A stretch of DNA of 64,000 bases, taken from positions 5,084,001 through 5,148,000 of the forward strand of contig CP085833.1 of the NCBI GenBank assembly GCA_020809705.1. Reading direction: 5' to 3'. The notes under the pieces were generated by a model. The model saw only the letters and a list, made by a program, of their open reading frames with translations. It ran no database searches and was not told the origin of the DNA. A program made the position numbers and the translations under genes. How positions within the stretch are numbered: the stretch's first letter is position 1; every line of letters starts with the position of its first letter. Positions 1-11,790 of the stretch are shown here, in pieces. Source of the stretch: Calonectria ilicicola (taxonomy: Eukaryota > Ascomycota > Sordariomycetes > Hypocreales > Nectriaceae).

Positions 1-1391
1 CCTTGGAACAAAGTGCATCCGCAACTGTGTTCGAAACCAAGGGTGTAAAAGTTTTAGACAGAGTAGGCAAGGGACCGCGCGTTTTTTCTCCCTGACGCGA
101 ACTACACGCGCACGCGTCGACGCTAGCACACCCACCCTTGCACGAGGTCGATGTGGGGCGAGTGATTTTGGAACATGTTAGGAATGAGGGTTGTATCCGG
201 TTTGTTGATTTTACTTTGCTCATGTCATTCCGCCCGTTCCGCCATTTGCGTACCCTTGAATAAGACGAGACCCTGGTCAACGGACCCTCTCAACGGACCC
301 CCCGTGACTTTTTGCGCCAAAAAATACGCGATTATTTAAGCATCAATATGTCTTTTGGCAGCAAGAGTCACGTGGAGGTCCGTTGACATGGGTTCATGTC
401 AATCTTGAGTAGCGGCGACAGCTGGGCTAACCCAAGAAGATTTATGATCCTCGTCGCACTTCTTCCATAATCACGTGTTGAGTGCCCAAGGGGTTGAACA
501 ATGTGTGAAACGCAGACACAATCATCGTAGTTAAAGCAGGTATATCAGCCTTTTGTCTTGATTATGGATTATTTAAGTACTAGTTGATATTGGATTAACC
601 GCAGATTTAGGCTGGTGACAAAGATGTATTTGAAAGTGAATATGAATAAGTGGAAAATTTGTTATTATGACCGTAGATAGGGTCTATAGAGGTATTTGAT
701 TTGCTGATTCCCTTTATCTAGGGTTAAAGATTGATGTATAGTCCGTGTGGATTCTATATATCCTGGCTTGACTGCACCAATGCAGGTATTGGAATTGAAA
801 TCTTTACTCTACATGAGCTCTTTGCCTTTGAATTCTTCGACAGGTGGCTGAAAAGAATACAAACGAGCAGTCCGAGTCAAGCACTACATGTAACAACATA
901 AATGAGAAGAGAATCTTGTTCATCATTTATCAGTTGGCACGAATAATGCTTTGAAATTTACATAAGATGCATTGTTATTAGGTAATTAGAATGGATGGGC
1001 AAAATAATACACCGAACCACTTACAGAACTGACATTGGGTCCTTGGCTCTCGGTATAGACAAGACCGAGCTCACCTGGTTCCTAGGGATGGACCCGCCAG
1101 GGTCCACATGGCTGAGATCTGCGCAGACCGACATCGCAGACTCCGATATCGCAGAGCTTCCCCTTTCTGCGATGCATTATAAGAATCGCGTTATCAGATC
1201 CTCGAAAACAAAGCTACTTAGGCTCTCATTGATGATTGTTTTACTTTCTACCTGGTCAATCGTATTCCAATCTAAAAAAAACGAACAATTAATTTCGAGG
1301 CAGATTCGATCTTGGATCTGATTATACTTCTTGGTTTTTGAAAACACAATTTATTGCCCAGATCTCCTTTCATTCTCCATACACAAAAAAA
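1..1391. other. Left-edge intergenic DNA and oxidase promoter region
   Basis: Apart from the small inverted-repeat element at 290-386, I see no gene here. A 108-codon open frame at 995-1321 has no recognisable domain and lies directly upstream of the oxidase, so it is more likely promoter or leader DNA. The last 60 bases before the oxidase ATG are A/T-rich, ending in a run of A just before the start, as is common in fungal 5' leaders. Confidence 0.5.
290..386. repeat. Short MITE-like element with about 33-bp terminal inverted repeats
   Basis: The left end reads TCAACGGACCCCCCGTGACT and the inverse complement of the right end reads TCAACGGACCTCCACGTGAC. The similarity continues to GCCAAAA on both sides, giving imperfect inverted repeats of about 33 bp around a short AT-rich centre. 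The outermost TCAACGGACCC is also present a second time at 277-287. No target-site duplication is clear. The size and structure fit a miniature inverted-repeat transposon; a chance hairpin is unlikely given the length. Confidence 0.5.
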
Positions 1392-2540
1392 ATGGCCAAT
1401 GCTTCACCGACATCAGATGGCTCTAAAGAGGATTTGAAGTGTCTTTCCATCTCTGAGCTTGAAATTCTGGCGCGGGAGCGCATGGACCGACAAACGCGGG
1501 ACTACTATAACGAGGGTGCGGATTCCGGCACCACCCTCCTCGAGAATTCAACAGCTTATCAAAAATATCGAATACGCCCTCGAGCGTTGCGAGATGTTTC
1601 GCATGTCGATACTTCAGTCGAGATTTTTGGATACAAGAATGCAGCTCCGTTCGGTGTTGCTCCTGCTGCCATGCAGAAGTTGGCGCATCCCGATGGAGAA
1701 CTCGCCACCGCTGAAGCCTGTCGACAAAGAGGAATTATTATGGGGCTCAGTTCTTTCTCTACGACTAGCCTAGAAGATGTTCGTAGAGCGAGTGGCGAGA
1801 TTCCCAACGTCTTTCAACTTTACCTCTTTGAAGACAGAGACCGAAGCAAAGAACTGATCCAGCGTGTCAAGGCCGCAGGTTACAAGGCTTTGGTGTTGAC
1901 GGTTGATACACCTGTGCTGGGGAGGAGAAACTTGGAGATACGCAATCAATTTAAGCTCCCGTCCTATCTGAAGGCGGCCAATTTTGTGGATGAAAGGGGT
2001 GGAGCTGAGGGAACACAGAGCAGAGCTCCTGTGACATTTCATTCCCACGGCCCAAACCCTACCCTGTCCTGGGAGGATACCATCACCTGGCTAAAAGATA
2101 TAGCAGGCCCTATGCAAGTTTGGGTAAAAGGTATCATGACAGCTGAAGATGCTCTTTTGGCTGTGAACCACGGTGTCGATGGTATCGTCATATCAAACCA
2201 CGGCGGACGTCAACTTGACGGTGCGCTTTCGACTCTTGACGCTCTTCCTGAGATCGCGGCTGCAGTAAAGAACCGAGTACCTATCCACATTGATGGTGGT
2301 ATCAGACATGGACTTGACATTTTCAAAGCACTGGCCCTCGGCGCTGACTTCTGTTGGATTGGTCGCCCAGTGTTGTGGGGATTGGCTTACAAAGGTCAAG
2401 ATGGTGTCAATCTGTGCCTTCGACTGCTCACGGAAGAGCTTCATAGGTGCATGGCGCTCGCGGGTGTCACAAAAGTCGAAGATATTGGACCTGAATATTT
2501 GTGCAAGATAGACCGAGACGGATTTGTAAGCCGCTTGTAA
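1392..2540 (+). CDS. FMN-dependent alpha-hydroxy-acid oxidase/dehydrogenase (glycolate/lactate oxidase family)
   Basis: The frame gives a 382-residue, intronless protein, normal for the family. The open frame extends upstream, but only to a TTG; the first ATG, at 1392, has A at -3 and starts MANASPTSD. The family uses FMN to oxidise 2-hydroxy acids to 2-oxo acids. Visible hallmarks, in order: the PFGVAPAAMQ segment of the FMN barrel, QLYLFEDR (the conserved active-site tyrosine strand), LTVDTPVLGRR, the lysine in WVKGI, the catalytic SNHGGRQLD with its His and Arg, and the phosphate-binding DGGIRHGLDIFKALALGA followed by IGRP. The C-terminus is SRL, a PTS1-type peroxisomal signal, so a peroxisomal location is likely. 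There is no cytochrome b2 domain, so it resembles glycolate or lactate oxidase rather than flavocytochrome b2. It converges with the MFS gene. Substrate is unknown. No damage is seen. Confidence 0.93.
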   Translation: MANASPTSDGSKEDLKCLSISELEILARERMDRQTRDYYNEGADSGTTLLENSTAYQKYRIRPRALRDVSHVDTSVEIFGYKNAAPFGVAPAAMQKLAHPDGELATAEACRQRGIIMGLSSFSTTSLEDVRRASGEIPNVFQLYLFEDRDRSKELIQRVKAAGYKALVLTVDTPVLGRRNLEIRNQFKLPSYLKAANFVDERGGAEGTQSRAPVTFHSHGPNPTLSWEDTITWLKDIAGPMQVWVKGIMTAEDALLAVNHGVDGIVISNHGGRQLDGALSTLDALPEIAAAVKNRVPIHIDGGIRHGLDIFKALALGADFCWIGRPVLWGLAYKGQDGVNLCLRLLTEELHRCMALAGVTKVEDIGPEYLCKIDRDGFVSRL

Positions 2541-2870
2541 GATTTATTAATTTTTCTATGGTGATAGACAGTAGGATCTAATAATCTGTTTTTTGAGCAA
2601 CAAAAATATTGGCTCTGGTAGCAGAACTTGAGTTTGGAAATTTCATCTAGTGTGTCCATCCAAACTATCAAAGAGGTTGGAAATGGCAGCGGCCAACCAA
2701 TATTGTATTCCGCCTATGGCGTTTTGCAAGACTTCTAGAAAATCGTTGACACATACACGCTTTAGTATTTACTAAAGATTGTTTCTTGCCAGACAGCAAT
2801 GACGAAACGAACTGATACTTTGGAAATACGAGTGAAAAAGAAGAAGATCGACCCTGTCTGTAGATACGAA
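2541..2870. other. Convergent intergenic spacer
   Basis: This 330-base spacer holds the 3' ends of two convergent genes, the oxidase (+) and the transporter (-). I see only AT-rich 3'-UTR-like sequence and no further gene. Confidence 0.6.
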
Positions 2871-4674
2871 CTATACCCGCGGCGGCTCCTGAGTTGGGTT
2901 TGATTGTCCAACTTCCTTGGTCTTCATGACTTTCTCGGCACTGGAGTAAGGACTTTTTTGTCTCAAATATAGACCGAACTTCCATATGAGCCCTACTGCT
3001 GGAAGTCCTATGCCCAGTACAGTAAGTCCAAGCACCGTGCCGGCCCATCCATATCCCAGTCCATCGTACCTGCCACAAATGTTAGTTACAGCCATGTGAT
3101 TGACATAGAGACACAAACATATAGGGGGCGAATAGTGGGAATGTAAAACCAGCTAGGCATCTAAGAATGGATATCGCAGCTATAGCACTGGCTGAAAATT
3201 GGCTATATGCATCGATAATATAAGCATTGACTGAGTTCGTGCATATCGTTGCCCCTGCCACAAAAAGTCCACAACCAAGGTTGGGCATGATCCAATGTAG
3301 CATGACCTCGGCAGACCAGCCATACCAGAACAGGCCACCGCCAAGAAGAAGGGTCCCGGGAATCATGATAGGAATCCTGAATTCTGGGCTTCCTTCACCA
3401 TTATTCCGAGAGGACAAGGCTTTATATATACGATCAATTGTCATGGTGTATATGACTGTAGCCACACCAGAGCTAATGGCAATAGAGACGTAGTTAAGTC
3501 CTGCGATCTGGACACTTTGATGATAACGATCTGTCCAGAGAGTGACAAATGTCGCGTAGAAGATGTAAGTATTACCGAATAGAAATGCGTTATACAAAGC
3601 CATGACTTGAATGATGGGTTGTGTCCCCAAGAGCTTGAGTGGTCGAATTAGATTGAGGGAAAGCACTTTGACTGTAATCTGGTTGAGATGGTCAAATTCG
3701 GTGTGATATCTCGTATCGCCCGTTTCTTTCACTTTTTCCCACTTTCTTCTGCGGAGCAAGACAGGAGCATACGTCTCTTCTAACAAAAAGAGGCCAGCGA
3801 GTTGGATACATGCGCTAAAAATGGATGTTCCGAAGAAAGCCCAGCGCCATGTGGTGTACTTGGCGACAAACCCTCCGAGAATGACGCCAAAAAGAGGACC
3901 AGCTACCGCACACCAGCTGTATATCGCGATACCTTTACCGCGCTCGTTCGGTCTAAACAAGTCACCTATAGCCCCCCCACCAATCTAAGACTGTTAATGA
4001 TTGTATAGTCACCTAGAGAAAATACTTACTCCCAGAGTAGCACTGGCGAAGAATCCTGAGAGAAACCGCAAAATTATGATCGTTTCTTTGGTTCGTGATA
4101 GTCCGCATGCAGTGTTGAAGAGGGTATAGAGTAAATTCCAGGAATGCGTAATATTCGCGCGCCCGTATGTCTCTGAGAGAGGACTCGCAATCAAAGGTCC
4201 AAACGCAAAGCCTAACAGGTAGATGGACAATACCATCACCTTCTCCGCTGGCCTTTTTATTTCCAGATCCGAGGCAATATGTGGTAGCGTCGGTGCGACC
4301 AGACTCACAGCAAAGAGGCCAATGAAAACGAAGAGCGACATGCCAAGTAAAGACTTTGTTTTCCTCCTCATGGTCCAGTTCTTCGGGTTCCCCGGATCCG
4401 TTTCTTCGTCTTCCCAAGCGACATACTCCAGTCAGCGCTTGAAACTCGGTTTGTGAGCGTCATGTTGACCTACTAAATACTTGTCATCATCTTGCTTTCG
4501 CGTATCGCTGTCGCTGTCTGTGTTCTCGATCGTTTCGGTGTGGTTGGGCGGACCGTGGTCATTTTCTGCTGTATTATGTTTCTGCTCAAATGACTTGTTT
4601 GAGTGAACTACGCTGTTACCAACTAGAGCGTGCGTGACAGTTCTTCCACTCTCGTTTGTCTCTGAAGTTAACAT
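2871..4674 (-). CDS. MFS transporter, DHA1-type drug/metabolite exporter (4 exons)
   Basis: The proposed gene joins, on the minus strand, 4674-4474, 4425-4030, 3984-3119 and 3069-2871: 1662 bases and 553 residues. The introns are 4473-4426 (GTAGGT..GAG), 4029-3985 (GTAAGT..TTAG) and 3118-3070 (GTTTGT..CTAAC..CAG). Each junction restores family motifs: YVAWEDEE..DPGNPKNW before the first membrane helix, ATLG/IGGGAIGDLFRPNERG, and FAPYM/YDGLGYGW. A hydrophilic tail of about 90 residues precedes about 12 membrane segments. The intracellular loop has LSETYGR and the central loop is rich in Lys/Arg. The family exports drugs, toxins or secondary metabolites at the plasma membrane by proton antiport; the cargo here is unknown. 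The start is the first ATG in frame (MLTSETNE); upstream there is only a TTG. It may have served the metabolite cluster now cut off by the repeat block, but that is inference. Confidence 0.93.
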
Positions 4675-6330
4675 GGTTGTGACTTCAGAGAAGCTACCCC
4701 GAGCGTGCAATGCGACTGTGAATTATTGCAAAAATAAATCGAAGCAAAACAACGTCGCAACTAGTGCGTTGCAAACTTGAGCTGGAATATCAGTCGTAGA
4801 CTTTCCTGCACAGAGGTACGAAATTTAAAAAGTTCAAGACCAAACAAAGATATATAGCCTCATAGTAACATGGATAGAAACCCCCATACGGTCTCGCCAA
4901 TGGGGTTTCATTGTATCTATTTTTACTATTCCTCGCGTGGAGTCAAATTACAATCTACATGTTACCTGCAACTGCCCTTGCTCAGAATTGCCCCATAGCG
5001 GCTCTGAACCCCATTGATCTATGCTACCCTGCCCTTGTTTTGTATGGGGCTTGCTAACCAGCTCAGGGTACTGTGATGTTACACGGTTGTGAGATGAGAC
5101 GATATAATCAAGTTTTGATCATGATTAAGGTTATTTGAACCCCACTTGGTTGGGAATATCTGGAACTACCGATGCGTTTGCCGAGTTTGCTGGTCATCAC
5201 TGTAGAACCAGTGCGCTAAGTCTCAGGGGTATAGATCCAAAGGAGGCCTGTTGACTCTCAGGCTACGGTCTGGCCGTTAATATACTTTGCTAGTGTGACT
5301 GAAAGACGACATTTATGATGATTCATACAAATCGCGTGAAAGATATTCATTGATCGCAAGCCCCGTAAAAGATTGGTGTACGTATGTCCAGGTTTTCTTT
5401 AATAATCGTGCCAAATGTTCATTATATAAAATTTTATAAACCCACATAAATCCAGACCATATCGCACACGTCAACACATTGTTCATATTAGTAAAACTCT
5501 TTCCTCAAACAAGAAACGTGCGTCTTGATTTGAATAGTATATCAAGCCATGCCGTGCATGGTGCTCACCGTATCGTATGCTACGTTTCACCGGATTCCGA
5601 AAACAAAAGCACATTTGGTTGTACACGTAAGTCGGTGGTTTGACACTTGCTGTGTTATGAATGATTGGTTACCGGTCCCCGCGGAATCCGAATTGTATTG
5701 AACTGCATTTAATAAAAATAAGGACCCACATTCCCCTGACAACTCTCTTCTGGACCCGACAAGGATCTTGAAATCCACGATTGAATCTCTATTTGTTGCA
5801 TTGATATTGTACGTTAATTGAACCGAATGGTAGGTCACGTTGCCAAGGCATAGATTGTAAATTGTGCTCTGAGCGGAATCAATGTGCGACAGTCAGAAAA
5901 ACGTTAAATCTGCCTCGGGTATTTAGTTTGCGGATTGCCACGAGTTGTCTTATTATCTGACTAATAGATTGAATATCATAATTTCCTCAGTAGTACCTCT
6001 GCATTCGGACCTGTGTCCGCTGACAAAATGAAGAGAGGAGCGAGTTTCCAGTATATTAAAGAACAGACCTAATCACTAGACGGGCTTAAATTAATGCCGC
6101 TGGGCGGCCTGCTAGAAATCCTATTTACCTGATTTCTCAAGTAAGTCTAGGAAGAACCATCAGGGAGCCCAGGGTAAATATTCTCAGACCGTTTGAATAG
6201 CTCCGATGGATAAGTCGGAAAACCACTCACTTACTTTTTGGAACTTCCTATTTAGCATCCCCATTTGGCTAACGAGCATCCTCGCAGTGGCTGAGAGTCA
6301 CTAGTGGGTCCGTGACATCTGATGTTGGTG
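4675..6330. other. Intergenic DNA between transporter and AT-rich block
   Basis: This is the promoter side of the transporter. A hairpin-forming inverted repeat lies near 4875-4910 (GAAACCCC..GGGGTTTC). A minus-strand frame at 5587-5838 has no recognisable domain and is not called. Base composition is normal until about 6330, where it drops abruptly to extreme AT-richness. Confidence 0.5.
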
Positions 6331-8860
6331 TATATATATAATTTATTATGTAATCTAAGATAGCTTCTATTTATATGTAATACCTTTACCTTTTATCTTA
6401 ATGTATTTAATATATATATAATGTGCTTATTGTTTTTGAAGTTTTTGGTAATAATGGAGGTGCTTTTTAAGTTAAATTTTTTTTTAATAAGGTTTAGAAG
6501 ATAATTAAAATTATTATTAAAAAAGAATTAATTATTTTTATTATTTATTAAAAATAATTAAATATTTTTAATTTAATTTATATTATATTATAATATTTAA
6601 AAGAATATTTTAAAATTAATAAAAAAAATTAATATATATATTAAAATAATATTTAAGTAATAGTTAAATATTAAAATATTTATATTATTTAATATTATTA
6701 TTATAATTAAATAATTATTAAATTATTTAATAATTTAATAATAAAAATTATTTTTATAATTATATTTTATTTAATATTTTTAATATTTTATAATATTAAA
6801 AAGAAACTATTTTAAAGTTTAAAGATAATATTATTAAGTCCTAAAATATTAAATCTTAATCTATTATAATTCTTTTAAAAATTTATAATAAGGTAGGTAA
6901 AGAAGCTTCCTTTATTATCTACTATAATCTTTATAATCTATTTATATAATATTATATTAAGAAGCTTGTTAGCTAAATATTAATTAAATAATTTATTACC
7001 TAATTAAGAAATAAAAATAATTATTTCTTTTTAAAATACTAGAATAATAAAGGTTATATTAAATACCTTTTTATTACTTTTTTAAATAAAATAAGACTTT
7101 ATAGTTAATATTATAAACTATTAATTTATAATAGTATATATAAAATTAATTATTTTAATATATTATTTTTTAATATATATAGATTAATATTACTAAAATA
7201 GACCTTCTAAATAACTATAATTTTTTTTAATAGTAAAAAAAGATATAATTTACTTAAGTATTAGATTAACTTCAATAACTTACTACCAAGTTTAAAATAC
7301 TATTACCTTAAGTTATTATTACTAATTATAAACTTACTTTAATAAAGGTAATAATAAAGAACCTAATTTTTAATAAAATATCTTATTTTTTATATTATTA
7401 ATATATTAATATTAATATTCTAGCTTAATATATATTATATTTCTTTAACATAATTAAAGATCTTGTAAGAATAATTAGGATCCTAGCGCCACTATAGCTA
7501 GAAGTAGTGTACGATCTACTTAATCTATTAAAGAATTTCAGCAAGTGATCAAGGAACGCTTGCTAAGTTAAAGTTTATATACTATAATACAATTTATTCT
7601 ATAACTTTTAAGATTACCTTAGTTAATAACCTTTATAATTCTTTAATTTTTATACCTCCTTAAATAATTAGTATAATTATTATAAATATATAAACTATAA
7701 ATAATTATAATAAATATATAAACTATAAATAATTATAATAAATATATAAACTATAAATAATTATAATAAATATATAAACTATAAATAATTATAATAAATA
7801 CCCTCTAGATATATTATATATAAATATAATATTTAAATTATTTTAAAGAATTTATATTCTACTAGAGCACCTGGATATTATAAAAGATTAATTAGCCTTA
7901 ATAGTTAAGCTCTTAGCCCTTATTAATAAATAAGTATAAAATGGATAGTAAATAAAAGTACTAGATCTAAATATAAAGTAGAGGCTTAAGGAATTAAATA
8001 AATAATAATATAAGTATATATTAAATAGCTACACCTTAGACTTAGGGCATAAACCTTATAGTCCTAGGCCTTTCTTAATAGGAAGATTAGAGCAAGAAGG
8101 CCCAGAGAGAGCAAATATACTATATAGATCTATAGGATATAACAATCACTTGTTGCCTACTCTATATAAAGAATGTATAATAGAAGAAAAAAGATTCCAA
8201 ATCTTGCTATAAATTATAATCTAATAATAGATAACTTAAATAGAGATATTATAAAAAATAATAGATTAGTTGTATTATATACTAAGGAAAGACTAAAATA
8301 AGCCGCCAATCTATAATTATACTATTCTCTAGAATAATATAACTAGCATATAAGTTGATAATTAGATATATATAATAAAGTCGAGGAACAATCTACAAAG
8401 GGGCTACTTAGATTTATAAAAGATTAAATAGGCTATAATTAGATTCTTTTATTATCTATAAATCTAATAAAGAAATTATATTATAAGTCTTAATAATCCT
8501 TCTTAGTAGGATTTTCTAGACTTTATTTATAAAAAGTATATTAATTTAAAGTCTTAGGAGATATAGTTAAAAGATGATCTCTTGGATTTATAATAAGGTA
8601 GTAAGTAATTGCCAATAGATCATTTTAATGTATAAAGTGTTATTTATATATCCTTAGGTACCTAAGATTTAAAAGATAGGCCTAACTTAGCCTACTAATA
8701 TTATTATAAGCTAAATAAGGATCTAAAGAAGGAAATAAAATAGCTATAGATCTTACTATAGAAAGTTAAGGAAGTAGCCTATAAGATAAAATAATTATAA
8801 TCTTATATATATAATAGTACCAAATAGTCAAGAAATAGTTAAAATAAAAGATTATATTTA
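6331..8860. repeat. Extremely AT-rich, decayed repeat DNA of unknown origin
   Basis: Composition is almost only A and T from 6331 to about 7480, then slightly less extreme to 8860. Stop codons fill all frames. The pattern (loss of C and G, abundance of TA) matches RIP-decayed repeats elsewhere in this block, but I could not relate it to gag, pol or a transposase. It is the DNA into which retrotransposon F inserted; the five bases before F are attta. It contains the tandem repeat at 7684-7795. Confidence 0.6.
7684..7795. repeat. Perfect 28-bp tandem repeat, four copies
   Basis: The unit aaatatataaactataaata + attataat occurs four times in a row with no mismatch (7684-7711, 7712-7739, 7740-7767, 7768-7795). 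Perfect identity in otherwise decayed DNA points to recent slippage or unequal exchange. Confidence 0.9.
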
Positions 8861-9250
8861 TGTAACGGTCTGGTTAATTCCCAACTTGATAAACCAATCA
8901 GAACAAAGGGTTTATTATTAGCAGGATAGTTAGGTGCATTATAGTAAATAGAGCAATGGAAGTATTACATTAGGTAATAGTTAATTGTAATTAAAGTAAT
9001 TAAGTTATATTAAAAGCTAATTAGTTCTATTCCTTATAGTAGGATCTAATCTATCTATATACTACTATCCTATTTTAGTATATATAATATACTTAATATA
9101 CTAAGTGTAATACCTTTTATACTTATTGTAATAATTGCTTTTATTACTCCTTCTTTAATTAATTATATGCAATTATAAGGTAATTGGTTTCTTATAGGGT
9201 GTGGTATTTTGCTATCCTAGATTGCCTTAGGTATAATATAGATTATAATA
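8861..9250 (-). repeat. 3' LTR of element F
   Basis: This 390-bp LTR begins TGTAACGGTCTGGTTAATTC and ends ..GATTATAATA (TAACA-type end decayed). Its middle differs from the A/B, C and E LTRs, so it is a separate LTR subtype of the same superfamily. It contains the conserved AAAGCT segment matching the primer-binding site. Confidence 0.8.
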
Positions 9251-9315
9251 TAATATCTTCTCTTTATTAATCTTATCCTTAAGGCTGGTATAATAAATTA
9301 CTATAGTTTATTATA

Positions 9316-11174
9316 ACATATATAATAAGCATGCATCGCAGATAAGTATACATCATACTTTCCACCACCCCCATTTTTAATTTAAAATAAAAACATCATA
9401 AGACATTTAATTAATTAAAATTAATTATTATTCTCTTCTTCAAAGATCTTAATAACTACCTAACATATTTTTATATTATAATCAGTCTTACTATAAGTCC
9501 TATAGTGCCTTTTGCCTGGTTACGCCGACTTCTTTTGATTATTACTTTTTGATGATTTTGCTTGTATTTGTGTATTTGCATCTATCTAATCAATTGCTTC
9601 TTGTATATTAGCTATTATTATTGTCCCTTTATTTTATAATTTAGTTTTTTTTGATTTATAGTATTTACTAAATATCTTATTTACTTATTAAAGATCCTAT
9701 ATTTTAGTTTTTATTAATATTATTTTATATATAATTACCTTTATTTCTTTAGAAAGTAATTATAATATCTTAATAATAGACTTTAAAGAGATACTTTATA
9801 ATCTTTTAATTTATCTTTTAAAATACTTAAACTAAGAGCTAGTCTTAGTAATATTCCTTAGAGTCTTTAAAGCCTAAAGGCTAATAAGCTTAACCATTTA
9901 ATCAAAGGGTATTAGAGTTTATAGTTGTATATTAAGCTTTAATATAATATTTTTTGCATCTAGAGGATAAAGCCTAGCTCCTCTAAATTCTACTTAAATA
10001 TTCTTTTTTATAATAGTAGTATTATATATATTATAAAAGATTAGGAAGAAGTTAAACTTTGAAATATAAGTAATAAAGTATTTGATTAAATGCTCTATTT
10101 CTTTTCTATATATTATTTTCAGTGGCTTAAAGTATGTAATATTAAGAGGCTAAAGTAGATAAGATGAATTAGGTAGTATATAAAGTATAATGATTTTATT
10201 ATCCTTATAATATTCTTCAAATTAGACTAAATGATAACTTTTATATCTATTAAGAATAAGAAGATAATAGTAACCAATTAATTAATTACTTATATAATAA
10301 TTAAAGTATTTTAACTACTTAAGACCTATTGCATTATCAATTTAGCTATTTTAGATAGTAGTAATAGCCCAATTGGCTGGAAGGTTACTTTCTTCATACT
10401 AATTGGCAAGATGATATTAGCCTGCAGCAATAAGAAATGGCAGGATTGCCTAGCCTCTTATATTAATAGCTTGAATAACTATTATCCATTCTCAATTTTT
10501 AGGCTAGATTAATTTTAGGTTTAAATGTCTTTCTGCACCTATTATAACTATTTCACTTATAATAATACCTATTATAAAGCCAATCTTATTAAAATTATAG
10601 ATATTATTTAATTTAATATTATACTTCCTTATTATATTTACTATAAATTTAAATTAATTATTAATAATCTTTAGATCTTTATATTTAGCCCTTTTATAAT
10701 TATATTTATAAAAGAATTATATTTTAAGCTCTATATATTACTTTATAAAGTTTAAAGCCTAGCACTAGCCAACTGGTAGTTTATTTCAATTAGAAAGCAA
10801 TTAATCAATTATTTCTTTCATACTAGAAAGCCATGGAGGAAATCCTTATAAATCTAGATCTAGAATAAACTGAAGAATGATATCCTCTTCTAGATTGGAT
10901 AGCTTGTGTGATGGAGGGACCTAATTACTTCGAGATTGAATCCCCTTCTGCCGACGATGTAGCCTATGTTTATTGACTTTATAGATCTGTGTAGTCTTTT
11001 GGGTGCTTAATTTTTGGGGATCTTGAATGGCTTAAAGGGTAAGAAGGGTATTAGCCTTTATATTGGACTATAATATGTTTGATGGTTGAGAAGTATTTAA
11101 TTAATTGAAAAGTGTTGTATATAAGGGATTTTTGTGATGTATACTTGTCTACGATGTATGCTTATTATATATGT
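9316..11174 (-). mobile_element. pogo/Fot1-type DNA transposon, copy 1, RIP-decayed
   Basis: It is 1859 bp, flanked by TA on both sides (9314-9315 and 11175-11176), the target duplication of the Tc1/mariner-pogo superfamily. The terminal inverted repeats start ACATATATAATAAGC and hold two 17-bp direct repeats (ATAAGCATGCATCGCAG / ATAAGTATACATCATAC). The interior aligns with the copies at 18182 and 43702; the transposase would read on the minus strand but is full of stop codons. Confidence 0.85.
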
Positions 11175-11189
11175 TATATATTATCCAAA

Positions 11190-11790
11190 CTTAGACTTAT
11201 AATTATTTTATTATACTAATATTATATTAAATAAAATAATAAAAGCATCTTCTATTTATAAGAATTATAAAATTAAAGGTCTTACTAATTATATTAATCT
11301 TTTTAAAACTTCTATTATAGCCTATATATATTATATAAGTGCTAGCCTTTCTTATATAGTAGGTAAAGGCTTATCTTATTATTCTAAGTGTATCTAGAGT
11401 TATAAAAATTATAATTATATAAATATAAAGAATATAGCTTATATATATTTTTACTATTTCTTACCTAGCTAACTTAATATACTAATAATAACAATTTTTT
11501 ATATTATAAAAGAAAAGAAAAGATTATATTAATAGCATTTAAAAATATAAAGTAAATTAAATTTACTATATACTTTTTTAAAAGCTTTTTAAAAGATTAT
11601 CTTAAAGACTTAGTCCTAAATAATAATAGTATTTGCTAAATTAGAATATCTAGAGAAGTTAGAGGATAATCTGAAAGAGAAAGGTGTTAGAGCGGCGGAG
11701 ATAGTAGAGGCTAAAATTGTAGCAGAGGAAGGTTCTTTTTCATAGGTAGTCTTAATATTGTATATTACTAATGTCAATCTCTTTTTCTTG
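11190..11790 (+). pseudogene. Relic of the antisense accessory frame in element F
   Basis: It sits just inside the F 3' LTR (separated only by the transposon) and antisense to pol, the same place as the intact 206-residue frames of A and B. Decayed codons around 11380-11430 still read x-S-K-C-I-x-S-x-K-N-x, with Tyr and stop codons where RIP would have removed Cys or Gln; this fits one half of a Cys cluster. A stretch at 11637-11745 is strikingly undecayed and encodes a charged helical segment (KLEYLEKLEDNLKEKGVRAA..), like the coiled-coil part of the A/B protein. The last codons (..LLVSLSN) resemble the A/B C-terminus. The sequence is a diverged subfamily version, not a decayed copy of the A/B gene. 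Confidence 0.55.

Noticed and set aside
995..1321. 108-codon open frame on + before the oxidase
   Set aside because: No domain, ordinary composition for a promoter/leader, and no sign of coding bias.
5587..5838. 83-codon frame on - in the left intergenic region
   Set aside because: No recognisable motif or context; probably chance.
7684..7795. CRISPR array
   Set aside because: The repeats are directly tandem without spacers, in a fungal genome.
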